This document shows, piece by piece, positions 1-5,785 of a stretch of DNA of 5,785 nucleotides. Position 1 is the stretch's first letter. Each line of letters begins with the position of its first letter. The position numbers and the translations under genes are program-made. Location of the stretch: contig JAJXYU010000035.1 in the NCBI GenBank assembly GCA_021780395.1, positions 1-5,785 on the forward strand, in the 5' to 3' direction. This stretch comes from Pseudomonadota bacterium (lineage in GTDB: Bacteria; Pseudomonadota; Gammaproteobacteria; Steroidobacterales; Steroidobacteraceae). Under the pieces are notes generated by a model. That model saw only the letters and a program-made list of their open reading frames with translations, had not been told where the DNA came from and did not search any database.

Positions 1-140
1 CGCGCGCCCCCCCGTTCGACCCCGCCTCGTTGAGCTGAGCCGAACGCCGCCGGACCGACCGGCGCGGTCGTGCGCGTGCGCACGGCCCGCCCGCGTCCCG
101 ACGCGTTCCGACCGTTCGATCGATCCCGGGGATCCGACCC
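1..140. other. Non-coding leader upstream of the receptor gene
   Basis: No gene is supported here. The stretch is extremely GC-rich and I see no convincing -35/-10 pair. It holds several short perfect inverted repeats, annotated separately. A palindrome TCGATCGA lies at 116-123, and GATCCC-G-GGGATC spans 122-134 just before the receptor start, overlapping the only weak Shine-Dalgarno-like purine stretch (CGGGGA, about 127-132). The region may include the 3' end and terminator of an upstream gene as well as the receptor promoter; the sequence does not separate these. Confidence 0.5.
48..87. repeat. Overlapping inverted repeats that could form alternative hairpins
   Basis: Three perfect or near-perfect stems overlap. 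CGCCGG at 48-53 pairs with CCGGCG at 59-64 (loop 5). CGACCG at 56-61 pairs with CGGTCG at 65-70 (loop 3). GGTCGTGCG at 66-74 pairs with CGCACGGCC at 79-87 (9 pairs including one G-U on the + strand RNA, loop 4). The middle stem excludes either flanking stem, while the first and third are compatible. The third could be the terminator of an unseen upstream gene or part of the receptor's 5' leader. No T-run follows, and short inverted repeats are common by chance at this GC content. Confidence 0.35.
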
Positions 141-2414
141 ATGCCGATGCTCATTCGACGCTGCGACTCGACGCGGCCCACGACGCCGACCGTGGCGGGC
201 GCGCGGTTCGCCCGCGTTCTGTCACCCCTGACGACGCTGATGCTGCTGATGCTGGGGTCGACCCCGGCGCTCGCTGCGGATATCGGTGACGTGCACGGCG
301 TGGTGCACGATGCCGAACACCTGCCGATCGCGAACGCGAGCGTCGAGCTGGACGCCGCCGCATCCGCGTGGTCGCAGACCACACGGACCGACGCGCACGG
401 CGAGTTCGATTTCCCGGGCGTCCCGCTCGGCCGGTACGTGCTCACGGTGCGTCGCCGCCGCTTCGAGACCGAATCGGTCGCGCTCACGGTGCTCGCCGGC
501 GCCGCACCGCCGACCCACGTGCAGCTCACCCCCGGGAGCGCGCTGCGGACGATTCGGGTCCAGGCGGCAGCGCCCCCGAACGCGGAGTCCTTCACGCCGA
601 GCACGCTCGTCGAGCGGGCGATGATCCGCTCGACCCCCGGTGCCGACCGCAGCAACAGTCTCGCGATGATCACCGACTACGTCCCGGGCGCGTACCTCGT
701 GCACGATCAGCTGCACGTGCGCGGCGGCCACCAGGTGACCTGGGAGATCGACGGGGTCGAGATCCCGAACACCAACATCGCGAGCAACCTGGGGCCGCAG
801 ATCGATCCGCGGGACATCGACACCCTGCAGATCCAGCGCGGCGGCTACGGCGCCGCCGAGGGCGATCGCACCTACGGTGTCTTCAACGTGGTGCCGCGGA
901 CCGGGTTCGAGCGCGATTCGCGGGCGGACCTCACGGTGAGCGCCGGCAACTTCGGACAGACCCAGGACTCGATCCGCATCGGCAGCCACACCGACCGGTT
1001 CGCGTACTACGCGAGCCTCGCCGGCAACCGCAGCGACCTAGGATTGATGACCCCCGGCGCGCAGGTGCTGCACGATGCCGAACGCGGATTCGGCGGGTTC
1101 GTGACGCTGCTCGACAACGTGAGCGCGAACGACCAGCTGCGCCTGGTGGTGTCCGCGCGGCGCGACGACTACCAGATTCCGAATCTGCGGGCGCAGATCG
1201 CAGCCGACGTGCAGCGCGAAGCCGACTCGTTCGCGATCCTCTCCTGGGTCCGGCGCATGAGCGGCCATGCGGTACTCACCAGTTCGCTGTTCGAGCACGT
1301 GAACCGCGCCGACTACGACGGCGCGCCCGACGACTATCCCATCAGCACCACCGACCGGCGCACCTCGAGCTACGTCGGCGGCGAGGAGAGCCTGCACTGG
1401 GACGCCGGCCGCAACAGCCTCGACGCCGGCTTGTACGGCTTTACCCAACGCGACCGACAAACCTTCGACGTGCGCTTCAACGACGCGAGCCACCCCGGCA
1501 TCGCGCAGGCGTTGAATCCGACCGGCGCACTGCAGGCCGCGTGGATCCAGGACACCGTGCGCACGACGCGCTGGCTCACGCTGTCGGCGGGACTGCGTCA
1601 GACCGCTTTCACCGGCCCGGCCCCCGAGCACGCGCTCGATCCACGGCTCGGCGGCACGATCCGCCTGCCGCGGTTCGGTTGGGTGCTGCGCGGGTTCTGG
1701 GGCACGTTCTACCAGCCGCCACCGCTCGAGACGCTCTCCGGACCGCTGCTCGCGTACGCCACGAGCAGCGCGCTCGCGTTCCTGCCGCTGCACGGCGAGC
1801 GCGATCAGGAAGCCCAGGTCGGCCTCACCATCCCCTGGGCCGGCTGGACGATCGACCTCGATCACTTCCGCACCGCCTCGCGCAATTTCTTCGACCACAA
1901 TCCGATCGCCGCCTCGAACGTGTTCCTGCCGATCACGATTGCGTGCGCGCTGATCCGCGGCAACGAGCTCACGGTGCGCTCGCCGCTGCTCGGGGGTCGA
2001 GTGCGCGCGTACCTCACCTACTCGAACCAGACCGCGGACGGCTACGGCGCGATCACCGGCGGTCTCACCGACTACTCGGCACCCAACGGCAGCTACGCGC
2101 TCGACCACGATCAGCGCAACACGCTCGACACCGGGTTTCGCGCGCGCCTCCCGCGGCACTTCGCGCTGTCCGCGAACCTGTACGTCGGTTCCGGTTTTGC
2201 GAACGGCAACGGCCCGCCGAGCCACCTGCCGGGCCACGCGACGGTCGATCTCGCGCTCGCCAAGCGCTTCGGCAAGGCTTGGTCGGCCTCGCTCACGCTG
2301 CTGAACGCGACCGACGAGCATTTGTTGATCGACAACAGTCTGACGTTCGGCGGCACGCACTGGAACGCGCCGCGCGAGGTCTACGCGCAGATCCGCTACC
2401 GGTTCGCGTACTGA
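141..2414 (+). CDS. TonB-dependent outer-membrane receptor with N-terminal carboxypeptidase-regulatory-like domain
   Basis: Predicted outer-membrane receptor for TonB/ExbBD-energised uptake of an unidentified ligand. Seen in the 757-residue product: a signal peptide with a basic n-region, a hydrophobic core at about 26-41 and a likely cleavage site after ALA (43-45). A carboxypeptidase-regulatory-like beta-sandwich covers about 50-125, with TDAHGEFDFPGVPLGRY at 83-99. A TonB-box-like RTIRVQA lies at 136-142. A plug domain covers about 150-255, including HVRGGHQVTWEIDGVEIPN (192-210) and GGYGAAEGDRTYGVFNVVPR (from 234). From about 260 to the end, alternating polar/aromatic segments fit a 22-strand barrel, ending in YRFAY with a terminal aromatic. 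The length is normal for the class and shorter than Oar-type proteins. The start is uncertain: ATG at 141, ATG at 147, or GTG at 192, which would give a more ordinary 28-residue signal peptide. No co-directional neighbour indicates the substrate; iron chelate, sugar or peptide are all possible. Confidence 0.93.
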   Translation: MPMLIRRCDSTRPTTPTVAGARFARVLSPLTTLMLLMLGSTPALAADIGDVHGVVHDAEHLPIANASVELDAAASAWSQTTRTDAHGEFDFPGVPLGRYVLTVRRRRFETESVALTVLAGAAPPTHVQLTPGSALRTIRVQAAAPPNAESFTPSTLVERAMIRSTPGADRSNSLAMITDYVPGAYLVHDQLHVRGGHQVTWEIDGVEIPNTNIASNLGPQIDPRDIDTLQIQRGGYGAAEGDRTYGVFNVVPRTGFERDSRADLTVSAGNFGQTQDSIRIGSHTDRFAYYASLAGNRSDLGLMTPGAQVLHDAERGFGGFVTLLDNVSANDQLRLVVSARRDDYQIPNLRAQIAADVQREADSFAILSWVRRMSGHAVLTSSLFEHVNRADYDGAPDDYPISTTDRRTSSYVGGEESLHWDAGRNSLDAGLYGFTQRDRQTFDVRFNDASHPGIAQALNPTGALQAAWIQDTVRTTRWLTLSAGLRQTAFTGPAPEHALDPRLGGTIRLPRFGWVLRGFWGTFYQPPPLETLSGPLLAYATSSALAFLPLHGERDQEAQVGLTIPWAGWTIDLDHFRTASRNFFDHNPIAASNVFLPITIACALIRGNELTVRSPLLGGRVRAYLTYSNQTADGYGAITGGLTDYSAPNGSYALDHDQRNTLDTGFRARLPRHFALSANLYVGSGFANGNGPPSHLPGHATVDLALAKRFGKAWSASLTLLNATDEHLLIDNSLTFGGTHWNAPREVYAQIRYRFAY

Positions 2415-2430
2415 GCGCGCCGCGTGCTCA
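2412..2430. terminator. Possible bidirectional terminator hairpin between convergent genes
   Basis: TGAGCGCG (2412-2419) pairs with CGTGCTCA (2423-2430) around a 3-base loop: seven Watson-Crick pairs plus one G-U on the + strand RNA. On the minus strand that pair becomes an A-C mismatch, so the stem is weaker there. The receptor stop TGA (2412-2414) and the antiporter stop (TCA at 2428-2430, TGA on the minus strand) form the outer ends of the two arms. No T-run follows on either side, so this is not a classical intrinsic terminator, although GC-rich bacteria often lack the U-tract. Confidence 0.4.
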
Positions 2431-3639
2431 CGCGGCCCGATCGAACGGCGGGAGCGGTGCCTCGTCGATCTCGCCGAGCCGGCGCAGCAGCGGCGTCATC
2501 GTGAGCCCCTGCACGACGATCGAGAACGCGACGACCGCGAACGTGACCGTGACCACGCTCTCGCGCGCCGCGAGTGCGGCCGGCAGCTCGAGCGCGAGCG
2601 CGAGCGCCAGCGCGCCGCGCAACCCACCCCAGAACAGCACGTGCTGGTGGGTGCGGTCGATGCGCAACCGGGTCCTCGCGAACAACGCGCACGGCGGGTA
2701 GATCGCGAGCGCACGACCGAGCGTCACGAACGCGATCGCCGCGAGGATCGCGGGCCAGAGGTTCGCGAACCGCAGCTCCGCCGCGTGCGCGCCGATCAGC
2801 AGGAACACCAGCGAATTCACCACGAAGCCGACGTACTCCCAGAACGACTCGACCGCGACGCGCCGCTCCGCCGCCTCGCGCGAGTCGGCTCGGGCATTGC
2901 CGGCGACGAGTCCCGCGGCCAGCGCCGCGATCACACCGGACGCGTGCAGGTGCTCGGCGAGCATGAACGAGCCGTACGCGGTCAGCGTGGAGAACGTGAT
3001 CTGCACGAGGTGATCGCGGGTGCGTCCCGCGAGCAGGCTCATCGCGAACGCGACCGCCACGCCACACGCGACCCCGCCGCCGATCGTCCACGCGAACTCA
3101 CCGGCGACCGACGCGAGCCCCGCGTGCCCGCCGGTCGCGAGCGCCGAGGCGATCGTGAACGCGACCGCAGCGGTGCCGTCGTTCAGCAGACTCTCGGCCT
3201 CGACGAGAATCCGCAGCCGCCCGTGCACGCCGGCATCCTTGAAAGTCGCGATCACCGACACCGGGTCGGTCGCCGCGATCAGCGCGCCGAACACCGCCGC
3301 GGTACCCCAGGGCCAGCCGGCCACCGCGTGCATCCCGACCGTGGTCACGAACGCCGCGAGCGCGAGCCCGAGCGTCGCGAGCAGCCCGATCACCGGCAGG
3401 TTGCGCTTGAACTCCGGCCAGCGCAGGTACAGCGCCGCCTCGAACACCAGCGGCGGCAGGAACACGAAATAGATCAGGTCGCGCGACAGCGGGAACCCGG
3501 CCCGGAACGGCGAGAAATACAATGCGACGCCCGCGAGCAACAGGCCGACCGTGTACGGCAGGCGCAGCCGCCGCGTCAGCATCGCGACGAGCGCGGACAC
3601 GAACAGCAGCAAGCCCCAACGGACGAGATCTTCGCGCAT
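2428..3639 (-). CDS. CPA1-family Na+/H+ (cation:proton) antiporter, NhaP-like
   Basis: Inner-membrane secondary transporter predicted to exchange Na+ (or K+/Li+) for H+ in pH and salt homeostasis. The 403-residue product is almost entirely hydrophobic, with about 12-13 membrane segments. Family hallmarks are visible: FLPPLVFEAAL at 60-70, the ion-binding ATDPVSV at 123-129 (D125), ESLLNDGTAAVAF at 149-161 (N153-D154, the ND pair of CPA1 exchangers), LAEHLHASGVIAALAAGLV at 227-245, GRALAIYP at 308-315 and FWGGLRGALALAL at 336-348. It ends soon after the last helix, so it lacks the long cytoplasmic tail of some relatives. The ATG at 3639 begins just before the first helix; a weak GGTGGG lies 11 bases upstream, and an ATG at 3650 is out of frame. 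It is convergent with the receptor gene (13-base gap) and follows the carboxylase gene by 60 bases on the same strand. Ion specificity cannot be read from the sequence. Confidence 0.93.
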   Translation of the reverse strand: MREDLVRWGLLLFVSALVAMLTRRLRLPYTVGLLLAGVALYFSPFRAGFPLSRDLIYFVFLPPLVFEAALYLRWPEFKRNLPVIGLLATLGLALAAFVTTVGMHAVAGWPWGTAAVFGALIAATDPVSVIATFKDAGVHGRLRILVEAESLLNDGTAAVAFTIASALATGGHAGLASVAGEFAWTIGGGVACGVAVAFAMSLLAGRTRDHLVQITFSTLTAYGSFMLAEHLHASGVIAALAAGLVAGNARADSREAAERRVAVESFWEYVGFVVNSLVFLLIGAHAAELRFANLWPAILAAIAFVTLGRALAIYPPCALFARTRLRIDRTHQHVLFWGGLRGALALALALELPAALAARESVVTVTFAVVAFSIVVQGLTMTPLLRRLGEIDEAPLPPFDRAA

Positions 3640-3650
3640 CGGCGAATCAT

Positions 3651-3656
3651 CCCACC
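3651..3656 (-). promoter_or_regulatory. Weak ribosome-binding site candidate for the antiporter
   Basis: On the minus strand, GGTGGG ends 11 bases before the ATG at 3639. It is the only purine-rich match close to the anti-Shine-Dalgarno sequence in this gap, but the spacing is longer than optimal, so the assignment is tentative. Confidence 0.3.
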
Positions 3657-3664
3657 GACCGCCG

Positions 3665-3689
3665 GCGTCGCACCAGAGGCGTGCGACGC
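3665..3689 (-). terminator. Strong hairpin after the carboxylase gene, probable terminator
   Basis: GCGTCGCAC (3665-3673) and GTGCGACGC (3681-3689) form a perfect 9-bp stem with a 7-base loop. On the minus strand the stem begins 10 bases after the carboxylase stop codon (TAG at 3702-3700), the position expected of a transcription terminator or 3'-end stabilising structure. No T-run follows. It ends 25 bases before the antiporter start. It therefore either separates the two genes, leaving little room for an antiporter promoter, or sits in a read-through leader. Confidence 0.55.
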
Positions 3690-3699
3690 GCGAGGACCC

Positions 3700-5715
3700 C
3701 TACGCGCCCGGCGCCCCCGAGTCGCCGCCGGCGCCGTCGGCGGCGCGCGCCTCGAGATCGACCAGCACCGCGCCCTCGGTCACGCGTGCGCCGACCGCGA
3801 AGTGCACCGCCCGCACCACGCCCGCGTGCGGCGCGCGGATCGCGTGCTCCATCTTCATCGCCTCCACCACGAGCAGCGTCGCGCCCGCCTCGACCCGCGC
3901 GCCGACCGCGACCGGCACCGCGACGACGGTGGCCGGCAGGCGGGCGACGAGCTCGCCCTCCTTCGCGGTCGCGCGCGCGGCTCCGCGCCGCGGGTCCTCG
4001 ATCGCGATCGCGACGCGCGCCGCACCCCGCCACAGGATCAGCCGATCGTCGAGCCGCGCCCAGTCGACGCGCCGGCGCACGCCGTCGATCCACGCGTCGA
4101 GCGTGTGCGCATCGGCGCCGGGCGCGAAGCGCAGCCGGCGCTCGCCGAAGCGGCCGCGCACCTGCCATCCGGCTCCCTCGCGGCACAGCTCCACCGACTG
4201 GCTCTCGGCCGCGGTCCGCAGCCGCAGCGTCTGTATCGGTGGCAGGTTCACCCGGAACGCATCGCGCGCGGCCCAGGGCGCGGTCTCCCCGGTCGCCGGC
4301 ACATCGAGCCCCGCGGCGATCGCCGCGGCCGCGAGCGCGAGCTCCTCCGCCGTCGCGTCCGGCTCCACGGCGCCGAGCGCCGGGTGGTCCTCGACGAAGC
4401 GCGTGGTCGGCACGCGAGCCGAGAACGCCGGCGTCGCGAGGGCCTCGGCGAGCCAGCCGGCGTTGCTCGCGACGCCGACCACCCGGAACGCCTCGAGTCC
4501 GTCGATCAGCGTCGCGATCGCCGCGCGCCGATCCTCGCCGGACGCGATCAGCTTGCCGAGCAAGGAGTCGTAGTGGCTCGAGACCTCGTCGCCCGCGTCG
4601 AATCCGGCGTCGACCCGCAGCCGATCGGTCTCGGCGGGCCAGCGCAGCCGCTCGAGACGTCCCGCGCTCGGCGCGAACCCTTCCGCCGGATCCTCCGCGC
4701 AGACGCGCGCCTCGATCGCATGCCCGCGCGCGAGCGTTTCGTGCTCGGCGAGGGTGAGCGGCTCGCCGGCCGCGATCCGCAGCTGCCACTCGACGAGGTC
4801 GATCCCGTGGATGCGCTCCGTCACGCCGTGCTCGACCTGCAAGCGGGTGTTCATCTCCATGAACCAGAACTCACCGTCCGCGATCAGGAACTCGACCGTC
4901 CCGGCGTTCACGTAGCCGACCGTGCGCGCGACCGTGAGCGCGGCCGCGTGCAGCCGCTCGCGCAGCGCCGCGGGCAGGTCGGGCGCCGGCGCTTCCTCGA
5001 TCAGCTTCTGGTGGCGGCGCTGCACCGAGCAGTCGCGCGTGCCGAGGTGCCGCGCAGTCCCGTGCGCATCGCACAGCACCTGCACCTCGACGTGGCGCGG
5101 CGCGCCGAGATAGCGCTCGAGCAGGAGCGAGGCGTCCGCGAACGCGCTCGCCGCGAGCCGGCGTGCGGCGCCGAGCGCGGCGTCGAGATCTCCGGCCGCG
5201 CGGACGATCTGCATCCCCTTGCCGCCGCCGCCGCCGCTCGGCTTGATGATCAGCGGAAAGCCGAGCGCGAGCGCCTCGCGGTGCAAACGCTCGAGACTCT
5301 GGTCCTCGCCCTGGTAGCCCGGCAGCACCGGCACGCCCGCGCGGCGCATCGCCTCCTTCGCGGCGCTCTTCGAGCCCATCGCCGCGATCGCGGCGGCCGG
5401 AGGGCCGACGAACGCGATCCCGCGCGCGGCGCAGCCGGAAGCGAACTCGGCGTTCTCGGACAGGAACCCATAGCCTGGGTGGATCGCGTCGGCACCGGCC
5501 GCCGCCGCGGCCTCGAGCAGGCGCTCGGCCGACAGATAGCTGTCGCGGGCGCGCGCCGGACCGATCCGCCGCGCCTCGTCGGCGAGCCGCACGTGGCGCG
5601 CGTCCGCATCCGCGTCGGAGTACACCGCGACGGTGCGGATCCCGAGACGGCGCGCGGTGCGGATCACGCGGCACGCGATCTCGCCCCGGTTGGCGATCAG
5701 CAGTCGCGCGAACAT
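3700..5715 (-). CDS. liuD: Biotin-dependent acyl-CoA carboxylase alpha subunit, probably methylcrotonyl-CoA carboxylase (biotin carboxylase + BCCP)
   Basis: This subunit carboxylates its own biotin with ATP and bicarbonate; a separate beta subunit transfers CO2 to an acyl-CoA, probably 3-methylcrotonyl-CoA in leucine catabolism. Domains in the 671-residue product: biotin carboxylase N-domain 1-105, ATP-grasp about 114-320, C-domain about 335-442, linker/BT region about 470-580, biotinyl domain about 588-660. Motifs: IANRGEIACRVIRTA (7-21), HPGYGFLSENAEF (79-91), KPSGGGGGKGM (158-168), EMNTRLQVEH (287-296), EAMKMEH (618-624). Residues matching E. coli AccC K116, K159, H209, K238, E276, E288, R292 and R338 are present (K116, K158, H208, K237, E275, E287, R291, R337). 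The biotin acceptor is K621. The ATG at 5715 is preferred over GTG at 5727 (675 residues) because it overlaps the upstream stop by one base and gives the usual family N-terminus. The coupled hydratase gene favours LiuD; propionyl- or geranyl-CoA carboxylase alpha (AtuF) remain possible. Confidence 0.93.
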   Translation of the reverse strand: MFARLLIANRGEIACRVIRTARRLGIRTVAVYSDADADARHVRLADEARRIGPARARDSYLSAERLLEAAAAAGADAIHPGYGFLSENAEFASGCAARGIAFVGPPAAAIAAMGSKSAAKEAMRRAGVPVLPGYQGEDQSLERLHREALALGFPLIIKPSGGGGGKGMQIVRAAGDLDAALGAARRLAASAFADASLLLERYLGAPRHVEVQVLCDAHGTARHLGTRDCSVQRRHQKLIEEAPAPDLPAALRERLHAAALTVARTVGYVNAGTVEFLIADGEFWFMEMNTRLQVEHGVTERIHGIDLVEWQLRIAAGEPLTLAEHETLARGHAIEARVCAEDPAEGFAPSAGRLERLRWPAETDRLRVDAGFDAGDEVSSHYDSLLGKLIASGEDRRAAIATLIDGLEAFRVVGVASNAGWLAEALATPAFSARVPTTRFVEDHPALGAVEPDATAEELALAAAAIAAGLDVPATGETAPWAARDAFRVNLPPIQTLRLRTAAESQSVELCREGAGWQVRGRFGERRLRFAPGADAHTLDAWIDGVRRRVDWARLDDRLILWRGAARVAIAIEDPRRGAARATAKEGELVARLPATVVAVPVAVGARVEAGATLLVVEAMKMEHAIRAPHAGVVRAVHFAVGARVTEGAVLVDLEARAADGAGGDSGAPGA

Positions 5716-5785
5716 CAGCGCCGCCACGCCGGCGCGCGCCGCTCGATCGCGGCCGCGAGCCCTTCCTGCGCCTCGGGACCCGCGC
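5715..5785 (-). CDS. Enoyl-CoA hydratase/isomerase (crotonase) family, C-terminal end only, cut by window edge
   Basis: Only the last 22 codons are present, entering from the right edge in the frame beginning at 5783 and ending at TGA (5717-5715). They read AGPEAQEG then LAAAIERRAPAWRR, matching the usual crotonase C-terminus in which an EG pair is followed by a short amphipathic helix and a (K/R)xPxW ending. The stop overlaps the carboxylase start as TGATG, indicating one operon with coupled translation. In liu clusters the gene immediately before the carboxylase alpha subunit is liuC, methylglutaconyl-CoA hydratase; in atu clusters atuE is the analogous hydratase. The family call rests on a short tail plus context, so the specific function is inferred. 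The catalytic part lies outside the window. Confidence 0.75.
   Translation of the reverse strand, partial: AGPEAQEGLAAAIERRAPAWRR

Noticed and set aside
3..38. Possible C-terminal end of an upstream + strand gene (RAPPFDPASLS then TGA)
   Set aside because: Eleven codons in a GC-rich edge cannot be distinguished from chance, and another frame also ends nearby (TGA at 31-33). Sequence to the left would be needed.
13..46. Inverted repeat CGTTCG (13-18) and CGAACG (41-46)
   Set aside because: Only six base pairs with a 22-base spacer; expected by chance at this composition.
1038..2360. A 440-codon minus-strand open frame within the receptor gene
   Set aside because: Composition is Arg/Val/Ala-rich with no domain, and the receptor frame is clearly the coding one (signal peptide, plug and barrel all in order).
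368..2701. A 777-codon open frame on the + strand, longer than the receptor gene it overlaps
   Set aside because: Its translation is a low-complexity Arg/Ala/Pro-rich sequence without domains, and it runs through the receptor stop into the antisense of the antiporter gene. This is the typical alternate-frame artefact of very GC-rich coding DNA.
3522..4757. Long + strand open frames (411 and 340 codons) antisense to the carboxylase gene
   Set aside because: Arg/Pro/Ser-rich translations with no recognisable motif. The opposite strand carries an intact carboxylase with all catalytic residues in place.
5204..5240. Run of glycine codons giving GGGGG in the carboxylase, initially suspected as a simple repeat
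   Set aside because: It is the glycine-rich ATP-grasp loop (KPSGGGGGKGM), expected in this family.

Overview
The window is a compact stretch of very GC-rich bacterial chromosome with strong G/C bias at third codon positions. It suggests a high-GC proteobacterium. A TonB-dependent outer-membrane receptor requires a Gram-negative envelope, and an enoyl-CoA hydratase coupled to a biotin-dependent acyl-CoA carboxylase alpha subunit recalls the leucine/isovalerate (liu) catabolic clusters of Gamma- and Betaproteobacteria. I cannot place it to genus. Nothing indicates a mobile element, phage, CRISPR array, tRNA or rRNA.

Layout from left to right: bases 1-140 are a non-coding leader full of overlapping short inverted repeats. 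Bases 141-2414 (+) encode a 757-residue TonB-dependent receptor with an N-terminal carboxypeptidase-regulatory-like domain. Only 13 bases separate it from the convergent gene at 2428-3639 (-), a 403-residue CPA1-type Na+/H+ antiporter; a small hairpin contains both stop codons. A 60-base gap with a 9-bp perfect hairpin separates the antiporter start from the stop of the next minus-strand gene, 3700-5715 (-). That gene encodes a complete biotin carboxylase/biotin carboxyl carrier fusion, most likely the methylcrotonyl-CoA carboxylase alpha subunit (LiuD). Its ATG overlaps by one base the stop codon of a gene running off the right edge (5715-5785, -), whose last 22 codons look like an enoyl-CoA hydratase, probably the methylglutaconyl-CoA hydratase LiuC.

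Working together: the hydratase and the carboxylase alpha subunit would catalyse consecutive steps of leucine degradation. The carboxylase makes methylglutaconyl-CoA from methylcrotonyl-CoA and the hydratase makes HMG-CoA. The carboxylase beta subunit and acyl-CoA dehydrogenase are expected beyond the right edge. No HMG-CoA lyase follows liuD here; the next gene is the antiporter, which has no obvious metabolic link. The receptor is convergent and is probably an independent transcription unit.

I did not find a convincing undescribed system. The points worth a second look are modest: alternative hairpins before the receptor, a terminator built from two convergent stop codons, the hairpin between the carboxylase and antiporter genes, and substitutions at usually conserved positions of the carboxylase.
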